Shown here: positions 27,160-35,743 of the stretch, piece by piece
Numbering within the stretch: position 1 is the stretch's first letter
Layout of the letters: each line of letters begins with the position of its first letter
From: Pseudomonas sp. ACM7
GTDB taxonomy: Bacteria > Pseudomonadota > Gammaproteobacteria > Pseudomonadales > Pseudomonadaceae
Length of the DNA: 64,000 nt
Direction: 5' to 3'
Assembly (NCBI RefSeq): GCF_004136015.1
Contig: NZ_CP024866.1
Coordinates: 3,414,860 to 3,478,859 of the forward strand
The notes under the pieces: generated by a model
Database searches by the model: none
What the model was told of the DNA's origin: nothing
What the model saw: the letters and a program-made list of their open reading frames with translations, nothing else
Position numbers and translations under genes: made by a program

Positions 27160-27173
27160 TTGACTCAGCTCAA
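27160..27173. promoter_or_regulatory. Candidate Anr/FNR box upstream of oprG
   Basis: TTGACTCAGCTCAA matches the Anr/FNR consensus TTGATNNNNATCAA at 8 of 10 defined positions. It lies 66 nt before the oprG start. oprG of P. aeruginosa is known to respond to Anr; the match here is imperfect. Confidence 0.4.
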
Positions 27174-27192
27174 TGAAACAGCGATGGCCCCA

Positions 27193-27273
27193 AAAGATCG
27201 CAGCCTTCGGCAGCTCCTACATTGACCGCGTGCAAACCCGATCCTGTAGGAGCTGCCGAAGGCTGCGATCTTG
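27193..27273. repeat. REP pair, family B
   Basis: AAGATCGCAGCCTTCGGCAG with CTCCTAC, and its inverted copy, lie about 25 nt apart, upstream of oprG and downstream of the DUF3299 gene. Confidence 0.92.
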
Positions 27274-27304
27274 GCGATATCAACGGTAAGAAAAATGACC
27301 GGGT

Positions 27305-27838
27305 TCACTCTGGCAATTCATACACATAAATCTTGTCCGCCTCCATCTGATACCCGGCATCCGCCAACTCGCTGGTCGACGCTTTAACCTGCAATGCCCC
27401 TTCGATCCAGTACGGCTGATACAACTCGTCGAGCTTCACGCCCACCTCGCTTTTGACGTGCACGATCTGGTTCGACGGCGGTGGCGGCACGTGGATGCAG
27501 GCGCCGAAATATGGCACCAGCAGAAACTCGGTGGTGCGACCTTCTTCACTCACTTCCAGCGGCACGATGTAACCCGGTAAACGAATGTTCTGACCGTCGA
27601 GGCTTTTCACCACCGGTGCATTAGGCATGTCTTGCTTGGCCGCTGGCGCCGATTCGGCGGCCAACGCGCTGCCCATCTGTGACAGGTCGTGCAGCGGCGT
27701 CATGTTCGGCACTTCCGGTGCGGCGTCCGGCGGGATCATTTCTGACCAGGTCAGGTCTTTCGGCTCGGCCGCCCACAGGGGCAAGGCGACCAGCATCAAC
27801 AGCGCAAGCACAGCGCGGGGCATGTTTAACGTCCTCAT
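27305..27838 (-). CDS. DUF3299 protein of the zinc uptake cluster (ZrgE-like)
   Basis: This is a 177-residue exported protein with the signal peptide MPRAVLALLMLVALPLWA. The mature part carries the DUF3299 landmarks LPGYIVPLEVSEEGRTTEFLLVPYFGACIHVPPPPSNQIVHV. The single Cys and the following His in GACIHV could be a metal ligand (inference). The ATG at 27838 overlaps the permease stop by 4 nt (ATGA). In P. aeruginosa the same four genes (PA4063-PA4066, from memory) are induced under zinc starvation. The protein probably acts in the periplasm with the ABC transporter. Confidence 0.85.
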   Translation of the reverse strand: MRTLNMPRAVLALLMLVALPLWAAEPKDLTWSEMIPPDAAPEVPNMTPLHDLSQMGSALAAESAPAAKQDMPNAPVVKSLDGQNIRLPGYIVPLEVSEEGRTTEFLLVPYFGACIHVPPPPSNQIVHVKSEVGVKLDELYQPYWIEGALQVKASTSELADAGYQMEADKIYVYELPE

Positions 27839-29100
27839 AAACGGATCGACAGGCCATCGGCCAGGGATTGGCGATACGCGCGCCAGGCCGGCACGCTGCC
27901 CATCAGCAACGCGGCGATCAGGATGCCACCGAGCAGCGTCCATTCATATTCGCTCGGCCAGGCCAGTGGCAGGTACAAGCCGTAATTCGCTTGCACATAA
28001 CCCTGAGCCGCCGCTATGCCCACATACAGCAGCGCCACACCGGCAATCACGCCCGACAGTGCCAGGGCAAACGCCTCCAGCACCAACAACGTCGCGATGT
28101 GCCACGGTCGGGCACCCACCGAACGCAGAATCGCCATCTCCCGGCGTCGTTCGTTGAGGCTGGTGAGGATCGCCGTGAGCATGCCGATCAACCCGGTCAG
28201 CACCACGAACAGTGAGACCACGAACAAGGCTTTTTCCGCCGTGCTCATCAAACTCCACAGTTCTTGTAGCGCCACGCCCGGCAGGATCGCCAGCATCGGT
28301 TCATCCCGAAATTCATTGATCTCACGCTGTAGTGCGAAGGTCGAAATCTTGCTGTTGAGGCCGAGCATGAACGCGGTGATCGCTTGCGGCGTCAGGTCCA
28401 TGTTACGTGCCTGATCGGCACTGATCCGACCGTTGCCGCGCGCCGGCACGCCGTTGTGCCAGTCGATGTGAATCGCTTCCATGCCACCGAGGCTGATGTG
28501 CAACGTGCGGTCCACCGGGGTGCCGGTGCGTTTGAGAATGCCGACCACGGTGAACGGCTTGTCGTCGTGCTTGACCAGGCTGATCACTGCCACACCGTGG
28601 GCCAGCACCAGTTTGTCGCCGAGTTTGTAGTGCAGCGCATCGGCCACTTCGGCACCGAGTACCACTTCAAACGGATCAGTGGCGAAGGCGCGGCCGTCGG
28701 CCAGTTCCAGGTGTTGCTGATGACCGTATTGGTAATGCTCGAAGTACGCCTCGGTGGTGCCCATCACCCGGTAACCCCGATGGGAATCGCCCAGGGACAT
28801 GGGGATCGCCCACTTCACTTTCGGGTTGTTGGCAAAGTGCTCGAAGCTGTCCCAACGGATGTTGTTGGTGGCGTTGCCGATGCGAAACACCGAGTACAGC
28901 AACAGGTTTACCGAGCCGGAACGTGCGCCGACGATCAGGTCGGTGCCGCTGATGGTGCTGGCGAAACTGGCCTTGGCTTCGGTGCGCACCCGTTCCACCG
29001 CGAGCAGCAGGCAGACCGACAGAGCAATGGCGAACGCGGTGAGGATCGCGGTGAAGCGGCGGTTAGCCAGGCTGGCCATGGCTAGACGAAACAAATACAT
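27835..29100 (-). CDS. ABC transporter permease, FtsX/MacB type, zinc cluster
   Basis: This is a 421-residue permease with one N-terminal membrane helix, a large periplasmic domain of about 220 residues (ISGTDLIVGARSGSVNLLLY at its start), and three C-terminal helices, the layout of the FtsX/MacB family. The ATG at 29100 follows the ATPase stop by one nucleotide. MacB-type transporters transmit ATP-driven motion to the periplasm rather than moving ions through a channel, so its part in zinc acquisition may be to release a ligand or work with ZrgA. No metal-binding motif is obvious in the periplasmic domain. Confidence 0.87.
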   Translation of the reverse strand: MYLFRLAMASLANRRFTAILTAFAIALSVCLLLAVERVRTEAKASFASTISGTDLIVGARSGSVNLLLYSVFRIGNATNNIRWDSFEHFANNPKVKWAIPMSLGDSHRGYRVMGTTEAYFEHYQYGHQQHLELADGRAFATDPFEVVLGAEVADALHYKLGDKLVLAHGVAVISLVKHDDKPFTVVGILKRTGTPVDRTLHISLGGMEAIHIDWHNGVPARGNGRISADQARNMDLTPQAITAFMLGLNSKISTFALQREINEFRDEPMLAILPGVALQELWSLMSTAEKALFVVSLFVVLTGLIGMLTAILTSLNERRREMAILRSVGARPWHIATLLVLEAFALALSGVIAGVALLYVGIAAAQGYVQANYGLYLPLAWPSEYEWTLLGGILIAALLMGSVPAWRAYRQSLADGLSIRL

Positions 29101-29101
29101 C

Positions 29102-29812
29102 TCAGACCTCGGACGGGGTGGCGGCGCGATTGAGATCGGCCAGCGACAGGTGGCGATCGAACAGCGGCGCGAGGCTTTGGTCATGGCTGACGAATAATAG
29201 GCTCGATCCGGCTTCGCGGCATTCGGCGAACAGCAAGCGAATGAAGTTCTCGCGGGCGTCGTAATCCAGGGCCGAGGTCGGTTCGTCGGCGATCACCAAT
29301 TCAGGCTGACCGATCAATGCGCGCGCAGCGGCAACCCGTTGTTGCTGGCCGATGGACAGTGAATCGGCGCGGCGGCTGAGCAGGTTTTGATCCTTCAGAC
29401 CCAAGTGGGCGAGGAGGGTGGCCGCCGCCTGATCGACACTGCCGTGACGCAGGATCGCCCGTTCAGCGCGCAGCTTGGAGAAGTGGCAGGGCAACTCGAC
29501 GTTCTCGCGCACCGAGAGAAACGGCAGCAAGTTGAACTGCTGGAAGATGTAGCCGGTGTGATCGACCCGGAAGCGGTCGCGAGCACCGGCCGAGAGTTCG
29601 GTCAGCTCCTGGCCCAGCAATCGGATGCTGCCGCGATTGGGCTTCTGCACACCGCCGAGCAAGCCGAGCAGGGTGGTCTTTCCACTGCCGCTGGGGCCTT
29701 TGAGGAACAGGGTTTCGCCAGGTTCCAGGCGAAACACCGGGATATCCAGCAGCGGCGGATGACCGGGCCAGCTGAAGCCCAGGTCGGACAGTTCGATGAG
29801 TGCTTGGGTCAT
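29102..29812 (-). CDS. ABC transporter ATP-binding protein, zinc cluster
   Basis: This is a 236-residue ATPase of the LolD/MacB class. It has Walker A GPSGSGKTT near residue 38, the Q-loop QQFNLLPFLSV, an ABC signature read as LSIGQQQRVAAARAL, Walker B LVIADEPTSALD, and the switch His in LLFVSHDQSL. It pairs with the downstream FtsX-type permease, one nucleotide away. A REP pair separates it from the upstream zrgA-like gene. Confidence 0.92.
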   Translation of the reverse strand: MTQALIELSDLGFSWPGHPPLLDIPVFRLEPGETLFLKGPSGSGKTTLLGLLGGVQKPNRGSIRLLGQELTELSAGARDRFRVDHTGYIFQQFNLLPFLSVRENVELPCHFSKLRAERAILRHGSVDQAAATLLAHLGLKDQNLLSRRADSLSIGQQQRVAAARALIGQPELVIADEPTSALDYDARENFIRLLFAECREAGSSLLFVSHDQSLAPLFDRHLSLADLNRAATPSEV

Positions 29813-29840
29813 GTGAAACCGGTCAGGTGAGTGGTGGCCC

Positions 29841-29933
29841 CCTGTGGGAGCGGGCTTGCTCGCGAAGAGGACGTGTCAGTCGACATTGATGTTGCCTGAC
29901 ACACCGCATTCGCGAGCAAGCCCGCTCCCACAT
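29841..29933. repeat. REP pair, family A, inside the zinc uptake operon
   Basis: Inverted copies of GTGGGAGCGGGCTTGCTCGCGAA lie about 45 nt apart and fill the 136-nt gap between the zrgA-like gene and the ATPase gene. Confidence 0.92.
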
Positions 29934-29948
29934 TGGTTTTGCGGTGGG

Positions 29949-30527
29949 TCAGAATTTCAGGGCGGCAGCCTTGGCCGTCACTTCAACCCCTTGCTGGCCG
30001 CTCGGGCTGATCAGTTGTACCTGAATCTTCTGGGTCGCCGGGAAGGTGTTGAAGATGTTCGCCAGGTCCAGGTTTTTCAGCGCGCCCGGTGCCGAGCAAC
30101 TGAATTGGTAATGAGCGTGGATTTCGCTGTGGTCGTGGTGATGCTCGCCCTTGGCCTCTTCGTCGTGATCATCATCGGCATCCGGCTTGTCGCCGAACAA
30201 CGGGCTCTCCAGTTCCTGAGTCGCAACCACGCAACCAGCGGCTTTCGGCAGGTTGAACAATACCAGCGGTTTCTCAAGCTGCGCACGAACGGCGGCGACT
30301 TTGGCCTTGTCGGCGTCGGTGGTGGCGGCGTGTTCGAAACCCACTAGGTTCATCGCCGGGCTTTCCAGTTCCAGCTCCAGGGTCTGACCGTCCAGTGCTG
30401 CGTTCAGGCGACCGACACCATGTTCGTGGGCGCCGAGGCTGCCGTGCTCATGATCATGTTCATCGGCAGCGTGGGCGACAGCGAGCGGCAACAGGGCAAA
30501 CGGCAGAGCGAGAAGCAGACGGCGCAT
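29949..30527 (-). CDS. zrgA: ZrgA family zinc uptake protein (DUF2796)
   Basis: This is a 192-residue periplasmic protein of the DUF2796 family, named ZrgA after the Zur-regulated zinc uptake locus of Vibrio cholerae. A signal peptide ending in AVAHA is followed by a His- and Asp-rich stretch (DEHDHEHGSLGAHEHG) and a second one near residue 120 (DADDDHDEEAKGEHHHDH), both fit for zinc binding. Two Cys residues (GCVVAT and FSCSAP) may form a disulfide. It is the first gene of the cluster and lies just downstream of a probable Zur box. Confidence 0.9.
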   Translation of the reverse strand: MRRLLLALPFALLPLAVAHAADEHDHEHGSLGAHEHGVGRLNAALDGQTLELELESPAMNLVGFEHAATTDADKAKVAAVRAQLEKPLVLFNLPKAAGCVVATQELESPLFGDKPDADDDHDEEAKGEHHHDHSEIHAHYQFSCSAPGALKNLDLANIFNTFPATQKIQVQLISPSGQQGVEVTAKAAALKF

Positions 30528-30565
30528 GGCGGGTCTCCGAAAAGTAAAATGAAGAGTTTGTTATG

Positions 30566-30578
30566 TAATCTTATAACG
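30566..30578. promoter_or_regulatory. Probable Zur box before zrgA
   Basis: GTAATCTTATAAC resembles the Zur core GTTATANTATAAC, differing at two of the defined positions. It lies 38 nt upstream of the zrgA start. Flanking TAT and GTA extend the dyad weakly. The site also faces the plus-strand gene at 30663, but regulation of zrgA is the simpler reading. Confidence 0.65.
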
Positions 30579-30662
30579 TAAGTGGCGAGAGTTTGACCGC
30601 CTGCTTGGCGTTGCACAAGTCCCATGGGAGCATGCAAGTCAGAAATGTGCAGGAGCAGACTT

Positions 30663-31004
30663 ATGTTGCGTATACGCGGAAGCATCGGCGACTGGCCGGT
30701 GGATTTGAGGCTGGAGATGGATGACGGCGACTGGGCGCGGCTCGGTGCGCAGTTGCAGGTGGTGAAACCGGAGGCCAGTGCAGCGCCGGCAAAACCGATC
30801 AATCAGGATGATGCGCTGTGGCAGATCGCCAAGGATTTGCTGCGCAAGGCCGGGCAATTGAGCGGGCCGGATTTGCTGGATCAGTTGGAAGGATTGACCG
30901 GCAGTGCGGCGTCGGCCAAGCGGTTGCTGGTGCGTTTGCGCCATTGCTCGGATGTGAAGGTGATGAGCGGCGGAGATACGCCGCTCTACAGATGGATCGA
31001 GTAA
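30663..31004 (+). CDS. Conserved hypothetical protein, small, cytoplasmic
   Basis: This is a 113-residue protein found beside the zinc cluster in Pseudomonas. The N-terminal half (MLRIRGSIGDWPVDLRLEMD) looks like beta strands, a proline- and alanine-rich link follows, and the C-terminal half is helical with LLRKAGQLSGPDLLDQLEGL and ends in TPLYRWIE. It has no signal peptide, membrane segment or known catalytic motif. The ATG at 30663 has AGGAG nearby; 13 more codons are open upstream without such a site. It is divergent from zrgA, across the Zur box. Function unknown. Confidence 0.7.
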   Translation: MLRIRGSIGDWPVDLRLEMDDGDWARLGAQLQVVKPEASAAPAKPINQDDALWQIAKDLLRKAGQLSGPDLLDQLEGLTGSAASAKRLLVRLRHCSDVKVMSGGDTPLYRWIE

Positions 31005-31009
31005 AACGC

Positions 31010-31100
31010 AAAGATCGCAGCCTCGCTTCGCTCGACAGCTCCTACAGGGAAACAACATCCCATGTAGGAGCTGTCGAGCGAAGCGAGGCTGCGATCTTTT
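31010..31100. repeat. REP pair, family B variant, between convergent genes
   Basis: AAAGATCGCAGCCTCGCTTC and its inverted copy surround a loop of about 25 nt. The core differs from the other family B pairs (TGTCGAGCGAAGCGAGG in place of TGCCGAAGG). Confidence 0.9.
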
Positions 31101-31106
31101 GATCTT

Positions 31107-31979
31107 TCAATAAAGAGCAGCAAACAACTTGCGGCGGTACGTGGTCACCAGCGGGTGATCGTTGCCCAGCAGTTCGAACACCTGCAGCAAGGTCTTGTGC
31201 GGCAAGCCTTCGCTGTAGCTGCGATTGCGCACGAACAGCTTGAGCAACGCATCCAGCGCCGCATCGTACTGCTGACGGGCCAGTTGCTGGATCGCCAGCT
31301 GATAAACCGCTTCATCGTCCTGCGGATTTTTCGCCAGGCGCGCTTTCAGATCCGCCGCATCCGGCAAATCCTTGGCCTGGCCGAGAAACTGGATCTGCGC
31401 CTTGGCGCCGGCCAGGGCGGCCTTGTGCTCATCGCTCTTGACCGCGTCGAGTACGGTTTGCGCTTCACCCAGCTCTCCACGTTCGGTGAGGCAGCGGGCG
31501 TAGAGAATCAGCGCCTTGGCATTGGTGTTGTCTTCGCCCAGCAGCACTTTCAGTGTGGCTTCGGCGTCGGCGAAGCGGTTGTCATCAAACAGCGCCTGAG
31601 CCTGTTCGAACGGGTCGGCAGCCGCCGGTGGCGGCATTTGCACGTGAGGTTCGAGCATCGCGCGCACGGCGGATTCCGGCTGTGCACCGGCAAAACCATC
31701 CACCGGCTGACCGTCCTTGAACAGCACCACCGTCGGCAGGCTGCGAATGCCAAAGCGCGAAACGATGTCCGGCTCGACGTCGCAGTTGACCTTGGCCAGC
31801 AGCAACTCGCCCTGATAGCTCTCGGCGATGGTTTGCAGCATCGGCATCAACGCCTTGCAGGGCGCACACCATTCGGCCCAGAAATCCACCAGCACCGGTT
31901 TGTGGAAAGAGTTCTCGATCACCGACTGCTCGAAATCGGCAGTCGTGGCGTCGAAGATGTACGGCGTTTCCTGACTCAT
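31107..31979 (-). CDS. cnoX: Co-chaperone CnoX (thioredoxin-TPR protein, YbbN-like)
   Basis: This is a 290-residue protein with an N-terminal thioredoxin domain and a C-terminal TPR-like helical domain. CnoX holds unfolded proteins under hypochlorite stress and passes them to GroEL. The active site here is WCAPC (Cys 38 and Cys 41). E. coli CnoX has lost the first Cys, so this version could still be redox active. The ATG at 31979 begins at the family start MSQETPYIFDAT; the longer open frame crosses a REP pair. It ends 7 nt from a REP pair. Confidence 0.9.
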   Translation of the reverse strand: MSQETPYIFDATTADFEQSVIENSFHKPVLVDFWAEWCAPCKALMPMLQTIAESYQGELLLAKVNCDVEPDIVSRFGIRSLPTVVLFKDGQPVDGFAGAQPESAVRAMLEPHVQMPPPAAADPFEQAQALFDDNRFADAEATLKVLLGEDNTNAKALILYARCLTERGELGEAQTVLDAVKSDEHKAALAGAKAQIQFLGQAKDLPDAADLKARLAKNPQDDEAVYQLAIQQLARQQYDAALDALLKLFVRNRSYSEGLPHKTLLQVFELLGNDHPLVTTYRRKLFAALY

Positions 31980-32079
31980 GGGGGATCTCGTAAAAGCGTG
32001 AATGGGGCAACTATAAGGCTTGGTGGGGGCTGGCCGGAAGCGGTGTGGTCGTTGGAGATGTGTTGGCTGACAGGGCGCC

Positions 32080-32143
32080 TTCGCGAGCAAGCCCGCTCCC
32101 ACAGGGGAATGCAGTCAACTGTGGGAGCGAGCTTGCTCGCGAT
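32080..32143. repeat. REP pair, family A
   Basis: TTCGCGAGCAAGCCCGCTCCCAC and an inverted copy lie about 18 nt apart, in the 168-nt gap between cnoX and the methyltransferase gene. No separate terminator was seen. Confidence 0.92.
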
Positions 32144-32147
32144 GCTT

Positions 32148-32804
32148 TTAGCCGCGCCGCGCGTGGTAGAGGCTCACATGCCGAAACTCTTCGGGCTCGG
32201 CCAGATCGGGCAAGGTCATCGCTTCCAGCATCTCGATGCGTCTATACAACGGGTGGCGAAAATCCCTCACGCGCGAATCGGCCACCAGGGCTTCCTGGCC
32301 GCGACTCAAGAATTCATCGAGCAACGGCAGATTCGCCCGGTCGTACAGAACGTCGGCCACCAGAATCAGATCAAACCGATCCGCTTCGGCGAAAAAATCC
32401 GTCGAGTAGTTGAGGTGTACGTCATTGAGTTCGGCATTCGCCCGGCACGCCGCAATCGCCAGCGGGTCGAGGTCACAGGCCACCACTTCCAGCGCTCCGG
32501 CCTTCACCGCCGCAATCCCCGCCACCCCGGAACCGGCGCCGAAATCCAGCACCCGTTTGCCCTCGACCCAGTGTGGGTTCTGGGCGAGATAACGGGCGAC
32601 CGCCAGCCCACTGGCCCAGCAAAAACTCCAATAAGGCGGCTCATGGAGAATCCGCCGGGTTTCTTCCGGGCTGAACGCGCGGTCCATGTTGTCGCCGTCG
32701 ATCAGCCAAAGCTTCAGGTCGGTATCGGGTAATTCACAGGCAACCAGCTGCGCATCACCGAGCAGTTCCCCTAACGCCTGTTGCAGGTCAAACGGTGCAG
32801 TCAT
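32148..32804 (-). CDS. Class I SAM-dependent methyltransferase (protein-lysine type)
   Basis: This is a 218-residue Rossmann-fold methyltransferase. Motif I reads VLDFGAGSGVAGIAAVKAG, motif II ends VVACDLDPLAI, and LILVADVLYD matches the post-motif found in the Nnt1/METTL20 group. That group includes lysine methyltransferases of electron-transfer flavoprotein beta subunit and is related to PrmA. The N-terminal EPPYWSFCWASGLAVARYL is typical of it. The protein target cannot be read here. Its start overlaps the stop of the lipoprotein gene by 4 nt. Confidence 0.87.
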   Translation of the reverse strand: MTAPFDLQQALGELLGDAQLVACELPDTDLKLWLIDGDNMDRAFSPEETRRILHEPPYWSFCWASGLAVARYLAQNPHWVEGKRVLDFGAGSGVAGIAAVKAGALEVVACDLDPLAIAACRANAELNDVHLNYSTDFFAEADRFDLILVADVLYDRANLPLLDEFLSRGQEALVADSRVRDFRHPLYRRIEMLEAMTLPDLAEPEEFRHVSLYHARRG

Positions 32805-33265
32805 GGCGCTTTGACGAATTGCAGCTGACCCAGCACTTGCGTCGTTGGCTGGCTGATGACTTGCGACGGCAGATGCAAAATCAGCTGGCCGGACTGGCTG
32901 ACGCGGCCCCGCAGTTCAACGCGGGCACCGACCGGGAAGGATTCCGGGTTGAAACGCAGGTGAAACGGCAGAATCTGATTGGTACCGATCAGGCTGGAAC
33001 TGGCCAGCAATTGTTGCGGGCGGCCCTTTTCGTCGATCACCAGCAGCGCCAGTTCGACTTCGGCGCCGGCCGGCACGCCTTGCAGGGTGCCGCTCAATTC
33101 ACGCTGATACGCGGGCAGCGGGCCGAGGTTGGCCGATTCCTTGGCTTTCTTCTGAGCCTGTTGTGGCGCGGGGCCTGGCGTCGGCGGCTGGGGCTTGGGC
33201 GCATCGCTGCTGCAGGCCACCAGCAGGCTGAAAAGACTGAGCAAAACGAGCGGTCTTAGGGACAT
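32801..33265 (-). CDS. YbaY-type lipoprotein
   Basis: This is a 154-residue lipoprotein. The signal MSLRPLVLLSLFSLLVAC ends in a lipobox with Cys 18, followed by a Pro- and Ala-rich spacer and a single beta domain (SGTLQGVPAGAEVELALLVID to LGQLQFVKAP) similar to YbaY and the YscW lipoproteins. The residue after Cys is Ser, so sorting to the outer membrane is expected. The ATG at 33265 has GGAG upstream and starts directly at the signal peptide; the 33 extra codons upstream are ignored. Function unknown. Confidence 0.85.
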   Translation of the reverse strand: MSLRPLVLLSLFSLLVACSSDAPKPQPPTPGPAPQQAQKKAKESANLGPLPAYQRELSGTLQGVPAGAEVELALLVIDEKGRPQQLLASSSLIGTNQILPFHLRFNPESFPVGARVELRGRVSQSGQLILHLPSQVISQPTTQVLGQLQFVKAP

Positions 33266-33393
33266 TTTCGGCTCCAGCAAGGTGAAATCCATGGATCTAG
33301 CTCTATAGCCCGTCTGTATACCGCAAACCCTATGGCTTGTCTTGCCACGGGGATGCGCTACCATGGCCCTCCCTTTTTTTGTTGCCTGCCACC

Positions 33394-33858
33394 ATGCACT
33401 GTCCCTTCTGCGGTGCCAACGACACCAAGGTCATCGACTCGCGTCTGGTCGCCGAGGGCGAACAGGTGCGCCGCCGGCGTGAATGCCTGGCCTGCGGCGA
33501 GCGTTTCACGACGTTCGAGACGGCCGAGCTGGTGTTGCCGCGCCTGATCAAAACCGACGGCAGTCGCCAGCCGTTCGACGAAGAAAAACTCCGCGCCGGC
33601 ATGCAGCGTGCGCTGGAGAAGCGCCCGGTGAGTGTCGAGCGCCTGGAATCGTCGTTGGTGCACATCAAACACAAACTGCGCGCCACCGGTGAGCGAGAGG
33701 TCAAATCCCTTGTCGTCGGTGAACTGGTGATGGCCGAGCTGCAAAAGCTCGACGAAGTCGCCTACATTCGTTTCGCCTCCGTGTATCGGCGCTTCCAGGA
33801 CCTCAACGAGTTCCGCGAAGAGATCGATCGCCTGGCCAGAGAGCCGGTGAAAGAATGA
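33394..33858 (+). CDS. nrdR: Transcriptional regulator NrdR
   Basis: This is a 154-residue repressor of ribonucleotide reductase genes. An N-terminal zinc ribbon (MHCPFCG and LACGERF supply the CX2C pairs) is followed by an ATP-cone domain that senses dATP/ATP ([20 protein letters not shown]). The length and start at MHCPFC match the family exactly. It overlaps ribD by 4 nt (ATGA) and so leads the riboflavin operon, an arrangement common in proteobacteria. No NrdR box was recognised in this window. Confidence 0.97.
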   Translation: MHCPFCGANDTKVIDSRLVAEGEQVRRRRECLACGERFTTFETAELVLPRLIKTDGSRQPFDEEKLRAGMQRALEKRPVSVERLESSLVHIKHKLRATGEREVKSLVVGELVMAELQKLDEVAYIRFASVYRRFQDLNEFREEIDRLAREPVKE

Positions 33859-34988
33859 CCACCTCTGTAGAACTTGCCATCCTCGACGCCCATTACATGG
33901 CCCGTGCCCTGGAACTGGCGCGCAAAGGTCATTACACGACACACCCCAACCCTCGGGTTGGCTGCGTGATCGTGCGTGACGGGCAGATTGTCGGCGAAGG
34001 CTGGCATGTGCGCACCGGCGAACCCCACGCGGAAGTCCACGCCCTGCGCGCCGCCGGCGATAAGGCCCGAGGCGCAACCGCTTACGTGACCCTCGAACCT
34101 TGCAGCCACCACGGACGTACGCCGCCTTGTGCGGATGCGCTGGTACATGCCGGTGTGGCTCGGGTCGTCGCGGCGATGCAAGACCCGAACCCGTCGGTTG
34201 CCGGTCGTGGCATGCAGCGCCTCGCCCAGGCCGGTATCGCTACCGAAAGCGGCGTGCTGGAAGGCGAAGCGCGAAAGCTCAATGAAGGTTTCCTCAAGCG
34301 CATGGAGCACGGCTTGCCATTCGTGCGGGTCAAGTTGGCCATGAGCCTCGACGGTCGCACGGCGATGGAAAGCGGCGAAAGCCAATGGATCACAGGTACA
34401 GCGGCGCGTTCGGCGGTGCAACGCCTGCGCGCTCAGGCTAGCGTGGTGCTGACCGGTGCCGACACGGTGCTGGCAGACAACGCCCGTCTCACTGTGCGTG
34501 CGGATGAACTAGGCCTGGATCCTGAGCAAACGGCCCTGGCCATGAGCCGTCCGCCGCTACGTGTGTTGATCGACGGTCGCCTGCGAGTGCCGCTGGACGC
34601 GCCGTTCTTCAAGGCTGGCCCGGCGCTGGTCGCCACGTGCATGGCGATCGAGGAGCAATACGCCAACGGTCCGGAATGCCTGATCGTGGCGGGCGAGGAT
34701 GGCTTGGTCGACCTGCGCAAACTGCTGGTCGAACTCGCCGCCCGTGGGGTCAACGAAGTGTTGGTCGAAGCGGGGCCGCGTCTGGCCGGGGCTTTCGCTC
34801 AGCAAGGGCTGGTGGACGAGTTTCAGATTTTCATCGCTGGCAAGTTTTTAGGTTCGTCTGCGCGCCCGCTGCTGGATTGGCCGCTCGCGCAAATGAAGGA
34901 TGCGCCTGAACTCAAAATCACCGAAATTCGCGCGGTTGGCGATGACTGGCGAGTCATCGCCATTCCTTCGCCAGCGGCGAGCGTATAA
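33855..34988 (+). CDS. ribD: Riboflavin biosynthesis deaminase/reductase RibD
   Basis: This is a 377-residue bifunctional enzyme that deaminates and then reduces the pyrimidine intermediate of riboflavin synthesis. The N-terminal deaminase has [10 protein letters not shown] and [13 protein letters not shown], which give the zinc ligands and catalytic Glu. The C-terminal reductase holds [25 protein letters not shown] and the [18 protein letters not shown] region. It is translationally coupled to nrdR and lies 46 nt before ribE. Confidence 0.97.
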   Translation: MTTSVELAILDAHYMARALELARKGHYTTHPNPRVGCVIVRDGQIVGEGWHVRTGEPHAEVHALRAAGDKARGATAYVTLEPCSHHGRTPPCADALVHAGVARVVAAMQDPNPSVAGRGMQRLAQAGIATESGVLEGEARKLNEGFLKRMEHGLPFVRVKLAMSLDGRTAMESGESQWITGTAARSAVQRLRAQASVVLTGADTVLADNARLTVRADELGLDPEQTALAMSRPPLRVLIDGRLRVPLDAPFFKAGPALVATCMAIEEQYANGPECLIVAGEDGLVDLRKLLVELAARGVNEVLVEAGPRLAGAFAQQGLVDEFQIFIAGKFLGSSARPLLDWPLAQMKDAPELKITEIRAVGDDWRVIAIPSPAASV

Positions 34989-35034
34989 TTCCGGGCCTGC
35001 GCCACGCGACGGCCCTGTTCTCGAGGAGGACTCC

Positions 35035-35712
35035 ATGTTTACCGGCATCATCGAATCCATCGGCAGTATTCGTGCATTGACCCCAAAAGGCGGAGATGTG
35101 CGGGTACACGTAGAAACCGGCAAGCTCGATCTGAGCGACGTCAAACTGGGCGACAGCATCGCGGTCAACGGCGTGTGCCTGACAGCGGTTGAATTGCCAG
35201 GCAACGGCTTTGCGGCGGACGTCAGCCGCGAAACCCTCGACTGCACTGCCATGAATGATCTGAAAAGCGGCAGCCCGGTGAACCTGGAAAAAGCCCTGAC
35301 CCCGACCACTCGCCTCGGCGGGCATCTGGTCAGCGGCCATGTCGATGGCGTGGGCGAAGTGGTTGCCCGTACCGAGAATGCTCGCGCTGTGGAGTTTCGC
35401 ATCCGCGCTCCAAAAGAGCTGGCCAAGTACATCGCCCATAAAGGCTCGATCACCGTCGACGGCACCAGCCTGACCGTGAACGCGGTCGATGGCGCCGAGT
35501 TCTTGCTGACGATCATTCCGCACACCCTGAGCGAAACCATCATGGCGTCTTACCAGCCAGGTCGCCGGGTGAATCTTGAAGTTGACTTGCTGGCACGTTA
35601 TCTGGAGCGCCTGCTTATGGGCGACAAGGCCGCAGAGCCAAGCGACTCTTCGCAAAGGCCAGGTAACATCACCGAAAGCTTTCTGGCCCAAAACGGCTAC
35701 CTCAAATCCTGA
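35035..35712 (+). CDS. ribE: Riboflavin synthase alpha subunit
   Basis: This is a 225-residue riboflavin synthase, which converts two 6,7-dimethyl-8-ribityllumazine molecules into riboflavin. It has two similar lumazine-binding barrels: MFTGIIESIGSI begins the first and GHLVSGHVDGVGEV begins the second. VNGVCLTAVE and VDGTSLTVN are the paired ligand-site motifs. The ATG is preceded by GAGGAGGA. The gene is called ribC in some Pseudomonas annotations. Confidence 0.97.
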   Translation: MFTGIIESIGSIRALTPKGGDVRVHVETGKLDLSDVKLGDSIAVNGVCLTAVELPGNGFAADVSRETLDCTAMNDLKSGSPVNLEKALTPTTRLGGHLVSGHVDGVGEVVARTENARAVEFRIRAPKELAKYIAHKGSITVDGTSLTVNAVDGAEFLLTIIPHTLSETIMASYQPGRRVNLEVDLLARYLERLLMGDKAAEPSDSSQRPGNITESFLAQNGYLKS

Positions 35713-35743
35713 AGCTCAAATTTCGAAAGAAGGGGGGTGCCTT

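Noticed and set aside
33266..35743. FMN riboswitch in the riboflavin operon
   Set aside because: The gaps before nrdR, ribE and ribBA are short and lack the conserved FMN element blocks.
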